A DNA stretch of 64,000 nucleotides. Origin: Rhodanobacter sp. (GTDB lineage Bacteria; Pseudomonadota; Gammaproteobacteria; Xanthomonadales; Rhodanobacteraceae). Each line of letters opens with the position of its first letter. Within the stretch, counting starts at the first letter, position 1. The notes beneath the pieces are model-generated. The model did not search any database. It worked only from the letters and a program-made list of their open reading frames with translations, and was not told the origin of the DNA. Shown here piece by piece: positions 25,365-34,110 of this stretch. Where the stretch lies: contig SCRM01000021.1 in NCBI GenBank assembly GCA_004298045.1, positions 186,001 through 250,000 of the forward strand, read 5' to 3'. Position numbers and translations under genes: made by a program.

Positions 25365-27752
25365 TCAGTTCCTGAGCGGCTTGCCCGTCGTCATCGTGTG
25401 CGCAATCCGCGCCTGCGTCTTTTCGGTCTTGGCCAGCTCCACGAAGTATTTGCGTTCGAGGTCGAGCAGCCATTGTTCGTCGACTAGCGAGCCGCGTTCG
25501 ATGTTGCCGCCGCACAGGGTGTCGGCGATGTGCGTGGCGATCAGTACGTCGTGCTCGGACGCGAAATAGCCGGCCTGCAGGTTGGCCAGTTGCGCCTGGA
25601 AGGTGGCGCGACCGACGTCGCCAGCAACCGGGATCGCGTGCTGGTAGAGCGGCGGGCGCCAGCCCGACTCGGCAAGCGACAGTGCGACCTTCTTCGCCAC
25701 GTACAAGAGCTCGTCGGCGTTGAACACGACGACATCGCTGTCGCGCAGCAGACCGAGCTTCCTGGCGTCGAATGCGCTGGTGGAAGCCTTGGCCATCGCC
25801 ACGGTTTCGAACACGTGCTTCAACCCTTCGAACGGATCGTCCGGATGGGACTTGGCGGCGCGGATCGCCAGCTCGTGCAGCCCGCCGCCGGCCGGCAGCA
25901 GGCCGACGCCGGCCTCGACCAGGCCGATGTAGCTTTCCAGCGCGGCCACTGTGCGTGCCGAATGCATCTGGAACTCGCAGCCGCCGCCCAGCGCCAACCC
26001 GCGCACCGCGGACACCACCGGCACGAGCGCATGCTTGATGCGCATGCTGGTGCGCTGGAAGTTCGCCACCATTTTCTCGAAGTCGTCAAAGCGGCCGGCT
26101 TGCAGCAGTCCGAGCGCGCCCTTGAGATCGGCCCCGGCGGAGAACGGTTCGCTGGTCTGCCAGATCACCACCGCCTTGAGCTGGTCCTCGGCGATGCCGA
26201 TCGCGTGCTGCACGCCGTCCAGCACCTGGTCGTTCACCGTGTGCATCTTGGTCTTGAACGAGACAATGCCGACGCCGTCGTTGCCCAGCGTCCACAGCCG
26301 CACGCCATCGTTTTCCCACAGCGTCGTGCCGTGATCGAAGGTTTCGCCGAGGATTGGATCGGGGAACAACTGGCGGGCGTACACCGGGTGGGCGGAGCGC
26401 GGCTTGGCCTTGCCGTCGGCGGCCGACCATGAACCATCCTTGCCGTGCACGCCGGTACGTCCGTCGGTGACCCACGCTGGCAGCGGCGCCTTGCTCATGG
26501 CCTTGCCGGCCGCGATGTCCTCGGCGATCCAGCCGGCGACCTGCTGCCAACCGGCGGCCTGCCAGGTTTCGAACGGGCCGAGCTTCCAGCCGTAACCCCA
26601 GCGGATGGCGAGGTCGACGTCCCGCGCTGTGTCGGCAATGCTCGCGAGGTGATAGGCGCTGTAGTGGAAGAGATCCCGGAACGTCGCCCACAGGAACTGC
26701 GCCTGTTTATCCTGCGAGGCGCGCAGCTTGGCGAACTTCTCGGCCGGGTTCCTGATCGCAAGGATCGCGGCGACCTCATCCGACGCCTTCTGCTGCGACG
26801 GGCGGTAATCCTGCTTGGCGAGGTCGAGCACCACGATGTCCTTGCCGACCTTCTTGTAGAAACCGGCGCCGTTCTTCTGGCCGAGTGCGCCTTTTTCGAT
26901 CAGCGTGGAGAGCCAGGTGGGCGCCTTGAAATACGAGTGCCACGGATCATCGGGCAGGGTGTCGGCCATGGTCTTGATGACGTGCGCCATGGTGTCCAGG
27001 CCGACCACGTCCGCCGTGCGGTAGGTGGCGCTCTTCGGGCGGCCGACGGCCGGGCCGGTCAGCGCATCCACCACGTCGAAGCCCAGGCCGAACTGTTCGG
27101 TGTGGTGCATGGTGGCCAGCATCGAGAACACGCCGATGCGGTTGCCGATGAAGTTGGGCGTGTCGCGCGCGATCACCACGCCCTTGCCGACGGTGGTGGT
27201 AAGGAAGGCTTCCAGCGCGGCGACGATGGCCGGGTCGGTGTGCCGGGTCGGCGTCAATTCGACCAGGTGCATGTAGCGCGGCGGGTTGAAGAAGTGCACG
27301 CCGCAGAAGCGGTGGCGCATTTCCTCTGGCAGCACGTCCGCCAGCCCGTTGATTGACAATCCCGAGGTATTGGAGCCGATCACCGCGGTCTTCGACAGAT
27401 GGCCGGCGATCTTCTTGTACAGATCCAGCTTCCAATCCATCCGTTCGGCGATCGCCTCGATCACCAGGTCGACATCCTTGAGCAGATCAAGGTGCTCGTC
27501 GTAGTTGGCGGGGAGGATCGCCGCCGCCAGCGCCGGGTCGGCGAGCGGGGCGGGCGAGAGCTTCTTCAAATGCTCGATGGCTTTCAGCGCGATGCCGCTT
27601 TTCGGACCTTCCTTCGCGGGCAGATCGAACAGCAGGGTTTCCACGCCGGCATTGGTCAGGTGGGCGGCGATCTGCGCGCCCATGACGCCGGCACCGAGCA
27701 CCGCGGCCTTGCGGATGTGCAGTGTCGCGGGAGAGGTAGATGGAGCAGTCAT
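25365..27752 (-). CDS. 3-hydroxyacyl-CoA dehydrogenase / enoyl-CoA hydratase, FadN-type
   Basis: This 795-aa bifunctional enzyme hydrates enoyl-CoA and oxidises 3-hydroxyacyl-CoA. The dehydrogenase domain is N-terminal (VLGAGVMGAQIAAHL for NAD, GVHFFNPPRYMHLVE), and the crotonase domain is C-terminal (AFSAGADLKG-like FSAGADLKGALG, ALGGGCEF). This order is that of Bacillus FadN and opposite to E. coli FadB. GGAGAA supports ATG 27752. It follows the PsrA-type regulator by 84 bp. Confidence 0.93.
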   Translation of the reverse strand: MTAPSTSPATLHIRKAAVLGAGVMGAQIAAHLTNAGVETLLFDLPAKEGPKSGIALKAIEHLKKLSPAPLADPALAAAILPANYDEHLDLLKDVDLVIEAIAERMDWKLDLYKKIAGHLSKTAVIGSNTSGLSINGLADVLPEEMRHRFCGVHFFNPPRYMHLVELTPTRHTDPAIVAALEAFLTTTVGKGVVIARDTPNFIGNRIGVFSMLATMHHTEQFGLGFDVVDALTGPAVGRPKSATYRTADVVGLDTMAHVIKTMADTLPDDPWHSYFKAPTWLSTLIEKGALGQKNGAGFYKKVGKDIVVLDLAKQDYRPSQQKASDEVAAILAIRNPAEKFAKLRASQDKQAQFLWATFRDLFHYSAYHLASIADTARDVDLAIRWGYGWKLGPFETWQAAGWQQVAGWIAEDIAAGKAMSKAPLPAWVTDGRTGVHGKDGSWSAADGKAKPRSAHPVYARQLFPDPILGETFDHGTTLWENDGVRLWTLGNDGVGIVSFKTKMHTVNDQVLDGVQHAIGIAEDQLKAVVIWQTSEPFSAGADLKGALGLLQAGRFDDFEKMVANFQRTSMRIKHALVPVVSAVRGLALGGGCEFQMHSARTVAALESYIGLVEAGVGLLPAGGGLHELAIRAAKSHPDDPFEGLKHVFETVAMAKASTSAFDARKLGLLRDSDVVVFNADELLYVAKKVALSLAESGWRPPLYQHAIPVAGDVGRATFQAQLANLQAGYFASEHDVLIATHIADTLCGGNIERGSLVDEQWLLDLERKYFVELAKTEKTQARIAHTMTTGKPLRN

Positions 27753-27836
27753 GAGGATTCTCCGAGCAAGGACAACAAGGAGTGCTGAGCAGCCACTCAA
27801 GGTGAACGCACGGCCGTAGCCGCGCGGTGAAAGGGG

Positions 27837-28451
27837 TCAGGACGCACTGAGGCCGGCGGCCGCAAAGCGGATGAGGTGTTGCGTGGTCTGTTCGCGATGC
27901 GCACGTTCGCTGACGTTGTCGCGGCGGCGGATCATGCCGAAGCCGGACATGGCGAGCGTCAGCGCGCCGGTCACCAGGTCGATGCGCCAGTACAGCTCTT
28001 CCTTGCTGAGGCCCGGCAGGAGGCGCGCGAACTCGGCGGTGAACTGGCGCATCACGTGGCCGTAGTTTTCCGACAGAAAGGTGCGCAGCGTGTCGTCATG
28101 CTCGGCGAATGCGCGCGCCAGCACGCGCATGAAAAGTGAGCCGCCGTTGTCGTGCGAGAGCTCCAGCGCGGGCCGGATGAACGCTGCCAGCACGTCTTCG
28201 AGTCGGGTCCCCGGTGCGCCGGATACTTTCGCCAGTGCGGCGAGGCGCTCGGTGTTGAGGGCATCGAGGCGGCGGCGAAACACCTGTTCCACCAGCTTGT
28301 CCTTGGAGCCGAAGTGGTAATTCACGGCAGCCAGGTTGACGCCGGCGGCGCTGGTCAGTTGACGCAGCGAAGCGCCATCGAAGCCGCGCTGCGCGAACAG
28401 CGCCTCGGCGGCGTTCAAGATGCGTTCCTTGGTGGAACCGGCTGGGTTCAC
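27837..28451 (-). CDS. psrA: TetR-family fatty-acid regulator, PsrA-type
   Basis: This 204-aa TetR repressor closely resembles Pseudomonas PsrA: RILNAAEALFAQRGF, then SLRQLTSAAGVNLAAVNYHF (helix-turn-helix), and a matching ligand domain with FMRVLARAFAEHDD and YWRIDLVTGALTLAMSG. PsrA is released from DNA by long-chain acyl ligands. The gene starts with GTG at 28451 and a perfect PsrA-type operator lies 34 bp upstream, implying autoregulation and control of the downstream beta-oxidation genes. Confidence 0.88.
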   Translation of the reverse strand: MNPAGSTKERILNAAEALFAQRGFDGASLRQLTSAAGVNLAAVNYHFGSKDKLVEQVFRRRLDALNTERLAALAKVSGAPGTRLEDVLAAFIRPALELSHDNGGSLFMRVLARAFAEHDDTLRTFLSENYGHVMRQFTAEFARLLPGLSKEELYWRIDLVTGALTLAMSGFGMIRRRDNVSERAHREQTTQHLIRFAAAGLSAS

Positions 28452-28484
28452 GGCGCAGGCCTTCAGGCAGGTAACCGGACAAGT

Positions 28485-28500
28485 TCAAACGATCGTTTGA
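28485..28500. promoter_or_regulatory. PsrA operator
   Basis: TCAAACGATCGTTTGA is a perfect 16-bp palindrome and fits the PsrA consensus, (G/C)AAAC-N4-GTTT(G/C), exactly. It lies between the psrA start (28451) and the divergent ndk promoter. Confidence 0.88.
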
Positions 28501-28570
28501 GGATACGCGGGCGCCTTTGTGGTCGTCAAATCAACGATCCACGCCGCGGCGACCGTGCTTGCCAATGCAG

Positions 28571-28576
28571 TAGAAT
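28571..28576 (+). promoter_or_regulatory. ndk -10 element
   Basis: TAGAAT at 28571-28576 could start the ndk transcript near 28583, leaving a leader of about 90 nt. The -35 is poor. The PsrA operator is 70 bp upstream, too far for simple occlusion of this promoter. Confidence 0.35.
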
Positions 28577-28675
28577 CTGTCAAACTTCATTGGCTAAACC
28601 CGCATTTCCAGTCGGTTTTGGCTGTTTGCGGCACGATGCCGCCCCGCCGTTTTCCCTGTCTTCCCGGAGCATCCC

Positions 28676-29098
28676 ATGGCGCTGGAGCGCACGCTTTCCA
28701 TCATCAAACCCGACGCGGTTGCCAAAAACGTGATTGGCGAGATCTACAGCCGCTTTGAAAAGGCCGGGCTGCGCGTGGTCGCCGCCAAGCGCAAGCAGCT
28801 CTCGCGCGCCGAAGCCGAGGGCTTCTACGCGGTGCACAAGGAGCGCCCGTTCTTCAAGCCGCTGGTCGAGTTCATGACCTCCGGCCCGGTGATGATCCAG
28901 GTGCTGCAGGGCGAGAACGCGATCGCGAAGAACCGTGAGCTGATGGGGGCCACCAACCCGAAGGATGCTGCGCCCGGCACGATCCGCGCCGATTTCGCCG
29001 ATTCGATCGACGCCAACGCGGTGCACGGTTCCGATGCGCCGGAAACCGCCAAGGTCGAGATTGCCTACTTCTTCGCCACCACCGAGATCCACGGCTGA
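28676..29098 (+). CDS. ndk: Nucleoside diphosphate kinase
   Basis: Ndk balances nucleoside triphosphates by a ping-pong reaction through a phosphohistidine. The 140-aa protein has the [17 protein letters not shown] start, [15 protein letters not shown], the nucleotide loop [14 protein letters not shown] and the active histidine in [12 protein letters not shown]. The ndk-rlmN-pilW order is conserved in gammaproteobacteria. Confidence 0.97.
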   Translation: MALERTLSIIKPDAVAKNVIGEIYSRFEKAGLRVVAAKRKQLSRAEAEGFYAVHKERPFFKPLVEFMTSGPVMIQVLQGENAIAKNRELMGATNPKDAAPGTIRADFADSIDANAVHGSDAPETAKVEIAYFFATTEIHG

Positions 29099-29129
29099 GG
29101 CGTTCGTCGCCCGCCGCCAATGCCAAGCC

Positions 29130-30278
29130 GTGAACACCGTCGTCGCTACTCCCGCCAACCCGCCGCGAGCCGGCAAGGTCAACCTGCTCGATTTTGATCG
29201 CGACGGGCTGCGCGAATTCTTTGCGCAACTGGGCGAGAAACCCTATCGCGCCGACCAGGTGATGAAGTGGATCTACCACAACCTCGAGGACGACTTCGAG
29301 GCGATGACCGATCTGGGCAAGGCGCTGCGCACGAAACTGGCCGAGGTGAGCTGTATCGAGCGACCGAACACGCTGGTGGAGAAAGCCGCCACCGACGGCA
29401 CGCACAAGTGGCTGTTGGGCATGAACCAGGGCAACGCGGTGGAAACCGTGTACATCCCGGAGCCCACCCGCGGCACGTTGTGCGTGTCCTCGCAGATCGG
29501 TTGCGCGCTCAACTGCCAGTTCTGTTCCACTGGCGCCCAGGGCTTCAACCGCAATCTCAGCACCGCGGAAATCATCGGACAGGTGTGGGTGGCGGCGAAG
29601 TATCTCGGCAACATCACCCATCAGACCCGGCGCATCACCAACGTGGTGATGATGGGTATGGGCGAGCCGCTGGCCAATTTCGACCATGTCGTGCGCGCGA
29701 TGAAACTCATGCGCGATGACCTCGGGTTCGGGCTTGCCGCCAAGCGCGTCACGCTGTCCACCGCGGGCATGGTGCCGCAGATCGACAAGCTCTCCGAGGA
29801 GATCGACGTCTCGCTGGCGGTGTCGTTGCACGCCACCAACGACGAGCTGCGCACCGAGCTGATGCCGATCAACAAGCGCTATCCGCTGGCCGAGCTCATG
29901 GGCGCGTGCGACCGCTGGCTGGCGCGCAAGCCGCGCACCACGATCACCTTCGAATACACCTTGATGAAAGGCGTGAACGATCAGCCGTTGCATGCGAAGC
30001 AGTTGATCCGCTTCATGCGCCGGTACCCGACGTGCAAGGTCAACCTGATCCCGTTCAACCCGTTCCCGGGCACGCAGTTCAAGCGCTCCGAGACGAGCGT
30101 GATCGAGGCATTTCAGGCACAGTTGATGGCGGCCGGCGTTTTGACCATGCTGCGGCGGACGCGCGGCGAGGACATCGATGCCGCGTGCGGCCAGCTTGCC
30201 GGGCAGGTGAAGGATCGCACCCGGCGCAGCGCCGAGATCCGCAAACGCCAGAACGCCGAGGTGACGCATGCGCTGTGA
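29130..30278 (+). CDS. rlmN: 23S rRNA (adenine-2503-C2)/tRNA-A37 methyltransferase RlmN
   Basis: RlmN is a radical-SAM enzyme that methylates C2 of A2503 in 23S rRNA and A37 in some tRNAs. The 382-aa product has the cluster motif [21 protein letters not shown], and the catalytic cysteine region near the C-terminus ([21 protein letters not shown]). There is no suitable ATG; GTG 29130 gives a family-length protein and lies 31 bp after ndk. The end overlaps pilW by 11 bp. Confidence 0.94.
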   Translation: MNTVVATPANPPRAGKVNLLDFDRDGLREFFAQLGEKPYRADQVMKWIYHNLEDDFEAMTDLGKALRTKLAEVSCIERPNTLVEKAATDGTHKWLLGMNQGNAVETVYIPEPTRGTLCVSSQIGCALNCQFCSTGAQGFNRNLSTAEIIGQVWVAAKYLGNITHQTRRITNVVMMGMGEPLANFDHVVRAMKLMRDDLGFGLAAKRVTLSTAGMVPQIDKLSEEIDVSLAVSLHATNDELRTELMPINKRYPLAELMGACDRWLARKPRTTITFEYTLMKGVNDQPLHAKQLIRFMRRYPTCKVNLIPFNPFPGTQFKRSETSVIEAFQAQLMAAGVLTMLRRTRGEDIDAACGQLAGQVKDRTRRSAEIRKRQNAEVTHAL

Positions 30279-31086
30279 ACGGTTGCTGTGGTTGGGCCTT
30301 GCCGCGCTGCTCGGCGGTTGCGTCACCGTTGGCGGCAACAACGGAAACAACTACGGCGAAGGTTCCGGCAACCAGCGCGCTCCGAAGGTGGTCAGCGCCA
30401 GCAAGGCGCAGCAGCGGCGGGATGCGGCCCGCATCCATACCGAACTGGCCCAGCATTACCTCGCGCAGGGCGACCTGCAGGATGCGTTGGCAAAGTTGCA
30501 GCTCGCGCTGAAGTTCGATCCCGACTACGCCCCGGCGCACACCGTGATCGCGTACGTCTACGAACGGATCAACAAGGTGCCGGAGGCCGAGGCGAACTAT
30601 CGCAAGGCGGAGGCGCTGGAGCCCACCAAGGGCGATACCAACAACAACCTCGGCCTGTTCCTGTGCCGCCACGGCAAGGAACAGGAGTCGATCGCCTATT
30701 TCAACAAGGCGGTAGCCGATCCGTTCTACAGCACGCCCGACGCGGCGCTGACCAATGCCGGCATATGCCAGATGAACGTCAGCAATATGACGGGTGCCGA
30801 GGCCAGTTTCCGTGACGCGATCGCACGTAATCCAAATAACGGTGATGCACTTTTCCACCTCGCCGAAGTACTCTATCGACAGGGGAACGCTTTTGGTGCA
30901 CGTGCGTTCATCCAGCGCTTCGAGGCGCTGGGTAAGCCGACTGCGGCATCGCTTCAGCTCGGTTACGGCATCGAATCGCGCTTGGGCAACAAGGATGCTG
31001 CCCAGAACTATCTCAGGCGCTTGCACAGCCAGTTTCCGGGAGCGGAGCCGGCTCACGCCGCCAACAGCACTGCCAGTCACCCATGA
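30268..31086 (+). CDS. pilW: Type IV pilus biogenesis/stability lipoprotein PilW (PilF)
   Basis: PilW/PilF is an outer-membrane lipoprotein with TPR repeats that helps assemble the PilQ secretin. This 272-aa protein has a lipobox LLGGC (Cys18), a Gly/Asn-rich linker, then about six TPR units from residue 50 ([39 protein letters not shown]). It overlaps rlmN by 11 bp and rodZ by 4 bp. Its presence implies type IV pili. Confidence 0.93.
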   Translation: MRCERLLWLGLAALLGGCVTVGGNNGNNYGEGSGNQRAPKVVSASKAQQRRDAARIHTELAQHYLAQGDLQDALAKLQLALKFDPDYAPAHTVIAYVYERINKVPEAEANYRKAEALEPTKGDTNNNLGLFLCRHGKEQESIAYFNKAVADPFYSTPDAALTNAGICQMNVSNMTGAEASFRDAIARNPNNGDALFHLAEVLYRQGNAFGARAFIQRFEALGKPTAASLQLGYGIESRLGNKDAAQNYLRRLHSQFPGAEPAHAANSTASHP

Positions 31087-32078
31087 CCACCCTTCAGCCC
31101 TCCCTGCCCGGTCAGGACACGTCCGAGTGCGATCCAGTCGAACCGGCGGTTCACGCCGACACCGTATTCGATGCGCGTGCAATCGACGCCCACGCGGCGA
31201 ACTTTGGCAACCGGCTGCGTGCCGCGCGCGAGGCGCAGGGGCTTGATCTGGATGCCTGCGCACAAGCGCTCAAGTTGCCGATACGCATCTTGCGCAAGCT
31301 GGAGCAGGGCGCCTACGAAGGTACGGATTCACGCGTTTATCTGGCCAGCTATCTCGAAAGCTACGGCCGCCATCTCGGGGTGGACGCGGCGGCGATCAAC
31401 GCCGAAGTCGCCCTGCTGCGCCAGCCGGAGCCACCACTGATTGCCACCGGCGGCGTTTCGCACTCACGTTTTCTGTTCGACCGTTACCGTGCGGCAGCGA
31501 CCTATGTCGTGCTGACCATGGTGATTGCGGTACCGACCATCTGGTTTGGTGTGCGCAGTACGCTGGATCGCGATCTCAGCCACTTGACGCCGCTTGATGC
31601 TTCGCCCGTCGCGCAGCAGGATACGCGGCCGGTGGTGCCCGCCCGGCGCGGCGAATCGACCCGGGGGATGCCGACGGCACCGGTGCATGCGGCGCCCACG
31701 CCCCAACCGGCGCAGGATCAACCTCTGTTGGCATCGATGGCGCCGTTCCCCACGCTCAACGACACCAGCACACCACCGCAAGCTGCGACACCGGCCGTTG
31801 CGCAAGGCGCGCATAGCCTCAGTCTTGAACTGGACGGCGCCAGCTGGGTGGCGGTGACGCAGCAGGACGGTACGCGATTGGAATACGGCCTCTTGCCGGC
31901 TGGCAGCAGCAAGACTTGGCATAGCGATCAGCCACTGGACGTGCGCATTGGCAATGCGCAGGGCGCCCAAGTGAGCATTGATGGCACAGCGGTGGCGCTG
32001 GACGCCTATCAACGCGCAAATGTTGCGCACTTCCAAGTGCAGATTGCCGACGGCAAGGCCAGCGCGGCAAATCTCTGA
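31083..32078 (+). CDS. rodZ: RodZ-like cytoskeletal anchor
   Basis: RodZ links MreB to the cell-wall elongation machinery. The 331-aa protein has a cytoplasmic helix-turn-helix (FGNRLRAAREAQGLDL, LEQGAYEGTDSRVYLASYL), one membrane helix near residues 139-157, a Pro/Ala-rich periplasmic linker and a C-terminal DUF4115 domain (LELDGASWVAVTQQDGTRL). In E. coli ispG and hisS follow; here a terminator follows, and those genes are elsewhere. Confidence 0.92.
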   Translation: MTTLQPSLPGQDTSECDPVEPAVHADTVFDARAIDAHAANFGNRLRAAREAQGLDLDACAQALKLPIRILRKLEQGAYEGTDSRVYLASYLESYGRHLGVDAAAINAEVALLRQPEPPLIATGGVSHSRFLFDRYRAAATYVVLTMVIAVPTIWFGVRSTLDRDLSHLTPLDASPVAQQDTRPVVPARRGESTRGMPTAPVHAAPTPQPAQDQPLLASMAPFPTLNDTSTPPQAATPAVAQGAHSLSLELDGASWVAVTQQDGTRLEYGLLPAGSSKTWHSDQPLDVRIGNAQGAQVSIDGTAVALDAYQRANVAHFQVQIADGKASAANL

Positions 32079-32100
32079 TCCTGACTGAACTGCACACGCA

Positions 32101-32126
32101 AGCGGCGCCTGACGGGCGCCGCTTTC
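32101..32126 (+). terminator. Intrinsic terminator after rodZ
   Basis: AGCGGCGCC (32101-32109) pairs with GGCGCCGCT (32115-32123), followed by a short T run. It ends the rlmN-pilW-rodZ unit 22 bp after the rodZ stop. Confidence 0.85.
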
Positions 32127-32229
32127 GGTTATGCTTCCGCATTCCCGATCTCGACTGGTGGGCTGACCGCACGCCCCGAGGCAGTCGGCCCGCGCGCGGT
32201 CGGCGCACGATTTTCCAACGGTGACCCTG

Positions 32230-32883
32230 ATGGCACTTGACGACGCATACGACGACTACGAACAGAGTGAACGCGTGCAGCGCTGGCTGCGCGAAAATGG
32301 CGTGTCCATCCTCGTCGGCATCGTGATCGGCCTGGTCGGCATTTTCGGGCTGCAACAGTGGCGCCAACATCAGGCCAACAGCGAAGCGGCCGCCTCGGTG
32401 CTGTATCAGCAGGTACAGGTGACGTTGGCCAGCGACAAGCCGGCTGCGGCCACGGCCTTCATCGAAGAACTCAAGAAGGACTACGCCAAGTCGCCGTATA
32501 CCCTGTTTGCGCTAAGCGATCAGGCGCGTCGGCAGGTTCAGGACCAGCAGCTCGCCAAGGCCAGCGCGTCGCTCGAGTGGGCGGCCGGCCATGCCAATGC
32601 GCCGCAACTCAAGGCGCTGATGCAGTTGCGCCTTGCGCGCGTGCAAATGGCCAACAACGACGCCAAGACGGCGTTGACCACGCTGGGAGGCATCGCGGTC
32701 GGGCAATACGCCGGCCTGGTGCAGGAACTCCGCGGCGATGCGCTGGTCCAGCTCGGGCGCGCACCTGAAGCGCGCAAGGCATACGAAGCGGCCATGGCGG
32801 CGTTGGGTGAAGATGCTCCGCAGCACGCCGTCTTGCAGATGAAGATTGACGATCTGGCCGTGGCCGGAAAGCAGGGTGCATGA
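32230..32883 (+). CDS. yfgM: YfgM-like TPR membrane protein
   Basis: YfgM is a single-pass inner-membrane protein with periplasmic TPRs, associated with the Sec translocon and periplasmic chaperones. The 217-aa product has an acidic N-terminus (ALDDAYDDYEQSERVQRWL), a membrane helix near residues 24-42 and TPR-like helices. ATG 32230 is preferred to GTG 32221 by similarity. It overlaps bamB by 4 bp. Confidence 0.92.
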   Translation: MALDDAYDDYEQSERVQRWLRENGVSILVGIVIGLVGIFGLQQWRQHQANSEAAASVLYQQVQVTLASDKPAAATAFIEELKKDYAKSPYTLFALSDQARRQVQDQQLAKASASLEWAAGHANAPQLKALMQLRLARVQMANNDAKTALTTLGGIAVGQYAGLVQELRGDALVQLGRAPEARKAYEAAMAALGEDAPQHAVLQMKIDDLAVAGKQGA

Positions 32884-34091
32884 AATCCGTGGTGAAGACA
32901 GGTGTGTGGGTCGTGGCTCTTGGCGCGCTGGTTGCGCTGGCCGGGTGCAATTCGTTCAAGAAAGCCAACCTGCAGCCGCCGACGCCGCTGGAAAAGCATT
33001 TCACGCCGACGGTGAAGGTGTCCAAGGTATGGAGCACGCACCTGGGTGACGGTGTCGGGCGCAGTGGCCTGCGCTTGCAGCCGGCCGTGGCCGATGGTGT
33101 GCTGTATGCCGACAGTACCGACGGCAAGGTGGCGGCGTTCGACGCGGCGAGCGGCAAGAAACTGTGGGAAAAAAGCAGCCGCACCAAGGGCTGGTTCGGC
33201 TGGGGCGACAAAAAGCGCGCGGATGCGCTGTATGCCGGTGGCCCGGCAGTGGCCGGCGACCTGTTGGTGGTCGGCACGCTGGATGGTCACGTCTACGCGA
33301 TGGATGCCAAGAGCGGCAACCGCCGTTGGGAAGCCGAACTGACCGCGGAAGTGGTGGCCGCACCGGCCATCAGCGGCGACCTCGTCATTGTGCGCACCCA
33401 GGATGGCCGCGTTTATGGCCTGGATGCGGCAACCGGCACGCGACGTTGGGTTTACGACCAGGGCACTGTGCCGCTGCTCAGCTTGCGCGGAAACAGTGCG
33501 CCGTTGGCGGCCAACGGTGTGGTGTTCATCACCACCGATGACGGCAAACTGGTCGTGCTGCGCCAGGACAACGGCGAAAAGCTGTGGGAGCAGAAACTCG
33601 CCAATGGCGACGGACGCACTGATATCGAGCGCCTCGACGACGCCGATGGCAGTGTGTTGATTGAGGGTTCCACGCTGTACGCCGCGGCCTATCACGGCAA
33701 TCTCACTGCCATTGATGGCCCGAGCGGGCGTCCGCTGTGGACGCATCCGTTCTCGACTTACACCGGGCTCGCGCTTGGCGGCAACTCGATCTACGGCGTC
33801 AATGACCAGGGTGAAGTCTGGGCATTTGATCGCGCCAGCGGCTCCGACATGTGGAAGAACGCCAAGCTGAAGTACCGCTGGTTGTCCGGCCCGGCAGTGC
33901 AGGGCGATTACGTGGTGGTCGGCGACATGTACGGCTACGTGCATTGGCTGCAGAGTGGCGACGGTGCCTTGGCCGCGCGCATGCGCCTTTCGAAGAAGGC
34001 GATCATGGCGCAGCCGGTGGTAGTGGGCGATCTGGTGTACGTCGAGGACGTTACCGGCCACATTGGCGCCTACCGTCTCGACCCGCACTGA
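32880..34091 (+). CDS. bamB: Outer-membrane assembly lipoprotein BamB
   Basis: BamB is an eight-bladed propeller lipoprotein of the BAM complex. This 403-aa precursor has the lipobox VALAGC near residue 22 and repeated PQQ-like blades (AFDAASGKKLWEKSS, AMDAKSGNRRWEAEL, GLDAATGTRRWVYDQG). The yfgM-bamB-der order is conserved. der follows after 19 bp. Confidence 0.95.
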   Translation: MKSVVKTGVWVVALGALVALAGCNSFKKANLQPPTPLEKHFTPTVKVSKVWSTHLGDGVGRSGLRLQPAVADGVLYADSTDGKVAAFDAASGKKLWEKSSRTKGWFGWGDKKRADALYAGGPAVAGDLLVVGTLDGHVYAMDAKSGNRRWEAELTAEVVAAPAISGDLVIVRTQDGRVYGLDAATGTRRWVYDQGTVPLLSLRGNSAPLAANGVVFITTDDGKLVVLRQDNGEKLWEQKLANGDGRTDIERLDDADGSVLIEGSTLYAAAYHGNLTAIDGPSGRPLWTHPFSTYTGLALGGNSIYGVNDQGEVWAFDRASGSDMWKNAKLKYRWLSGPAVQGDYVVVGDMYGYVHWLQSGDGALAARMRLSKKAIMAQPVVVGDLVYVEDVTGHIGAYRLDPH

Positions 34092-34110
34092 ACTCCGGTC
34101 GGCCTGACGC

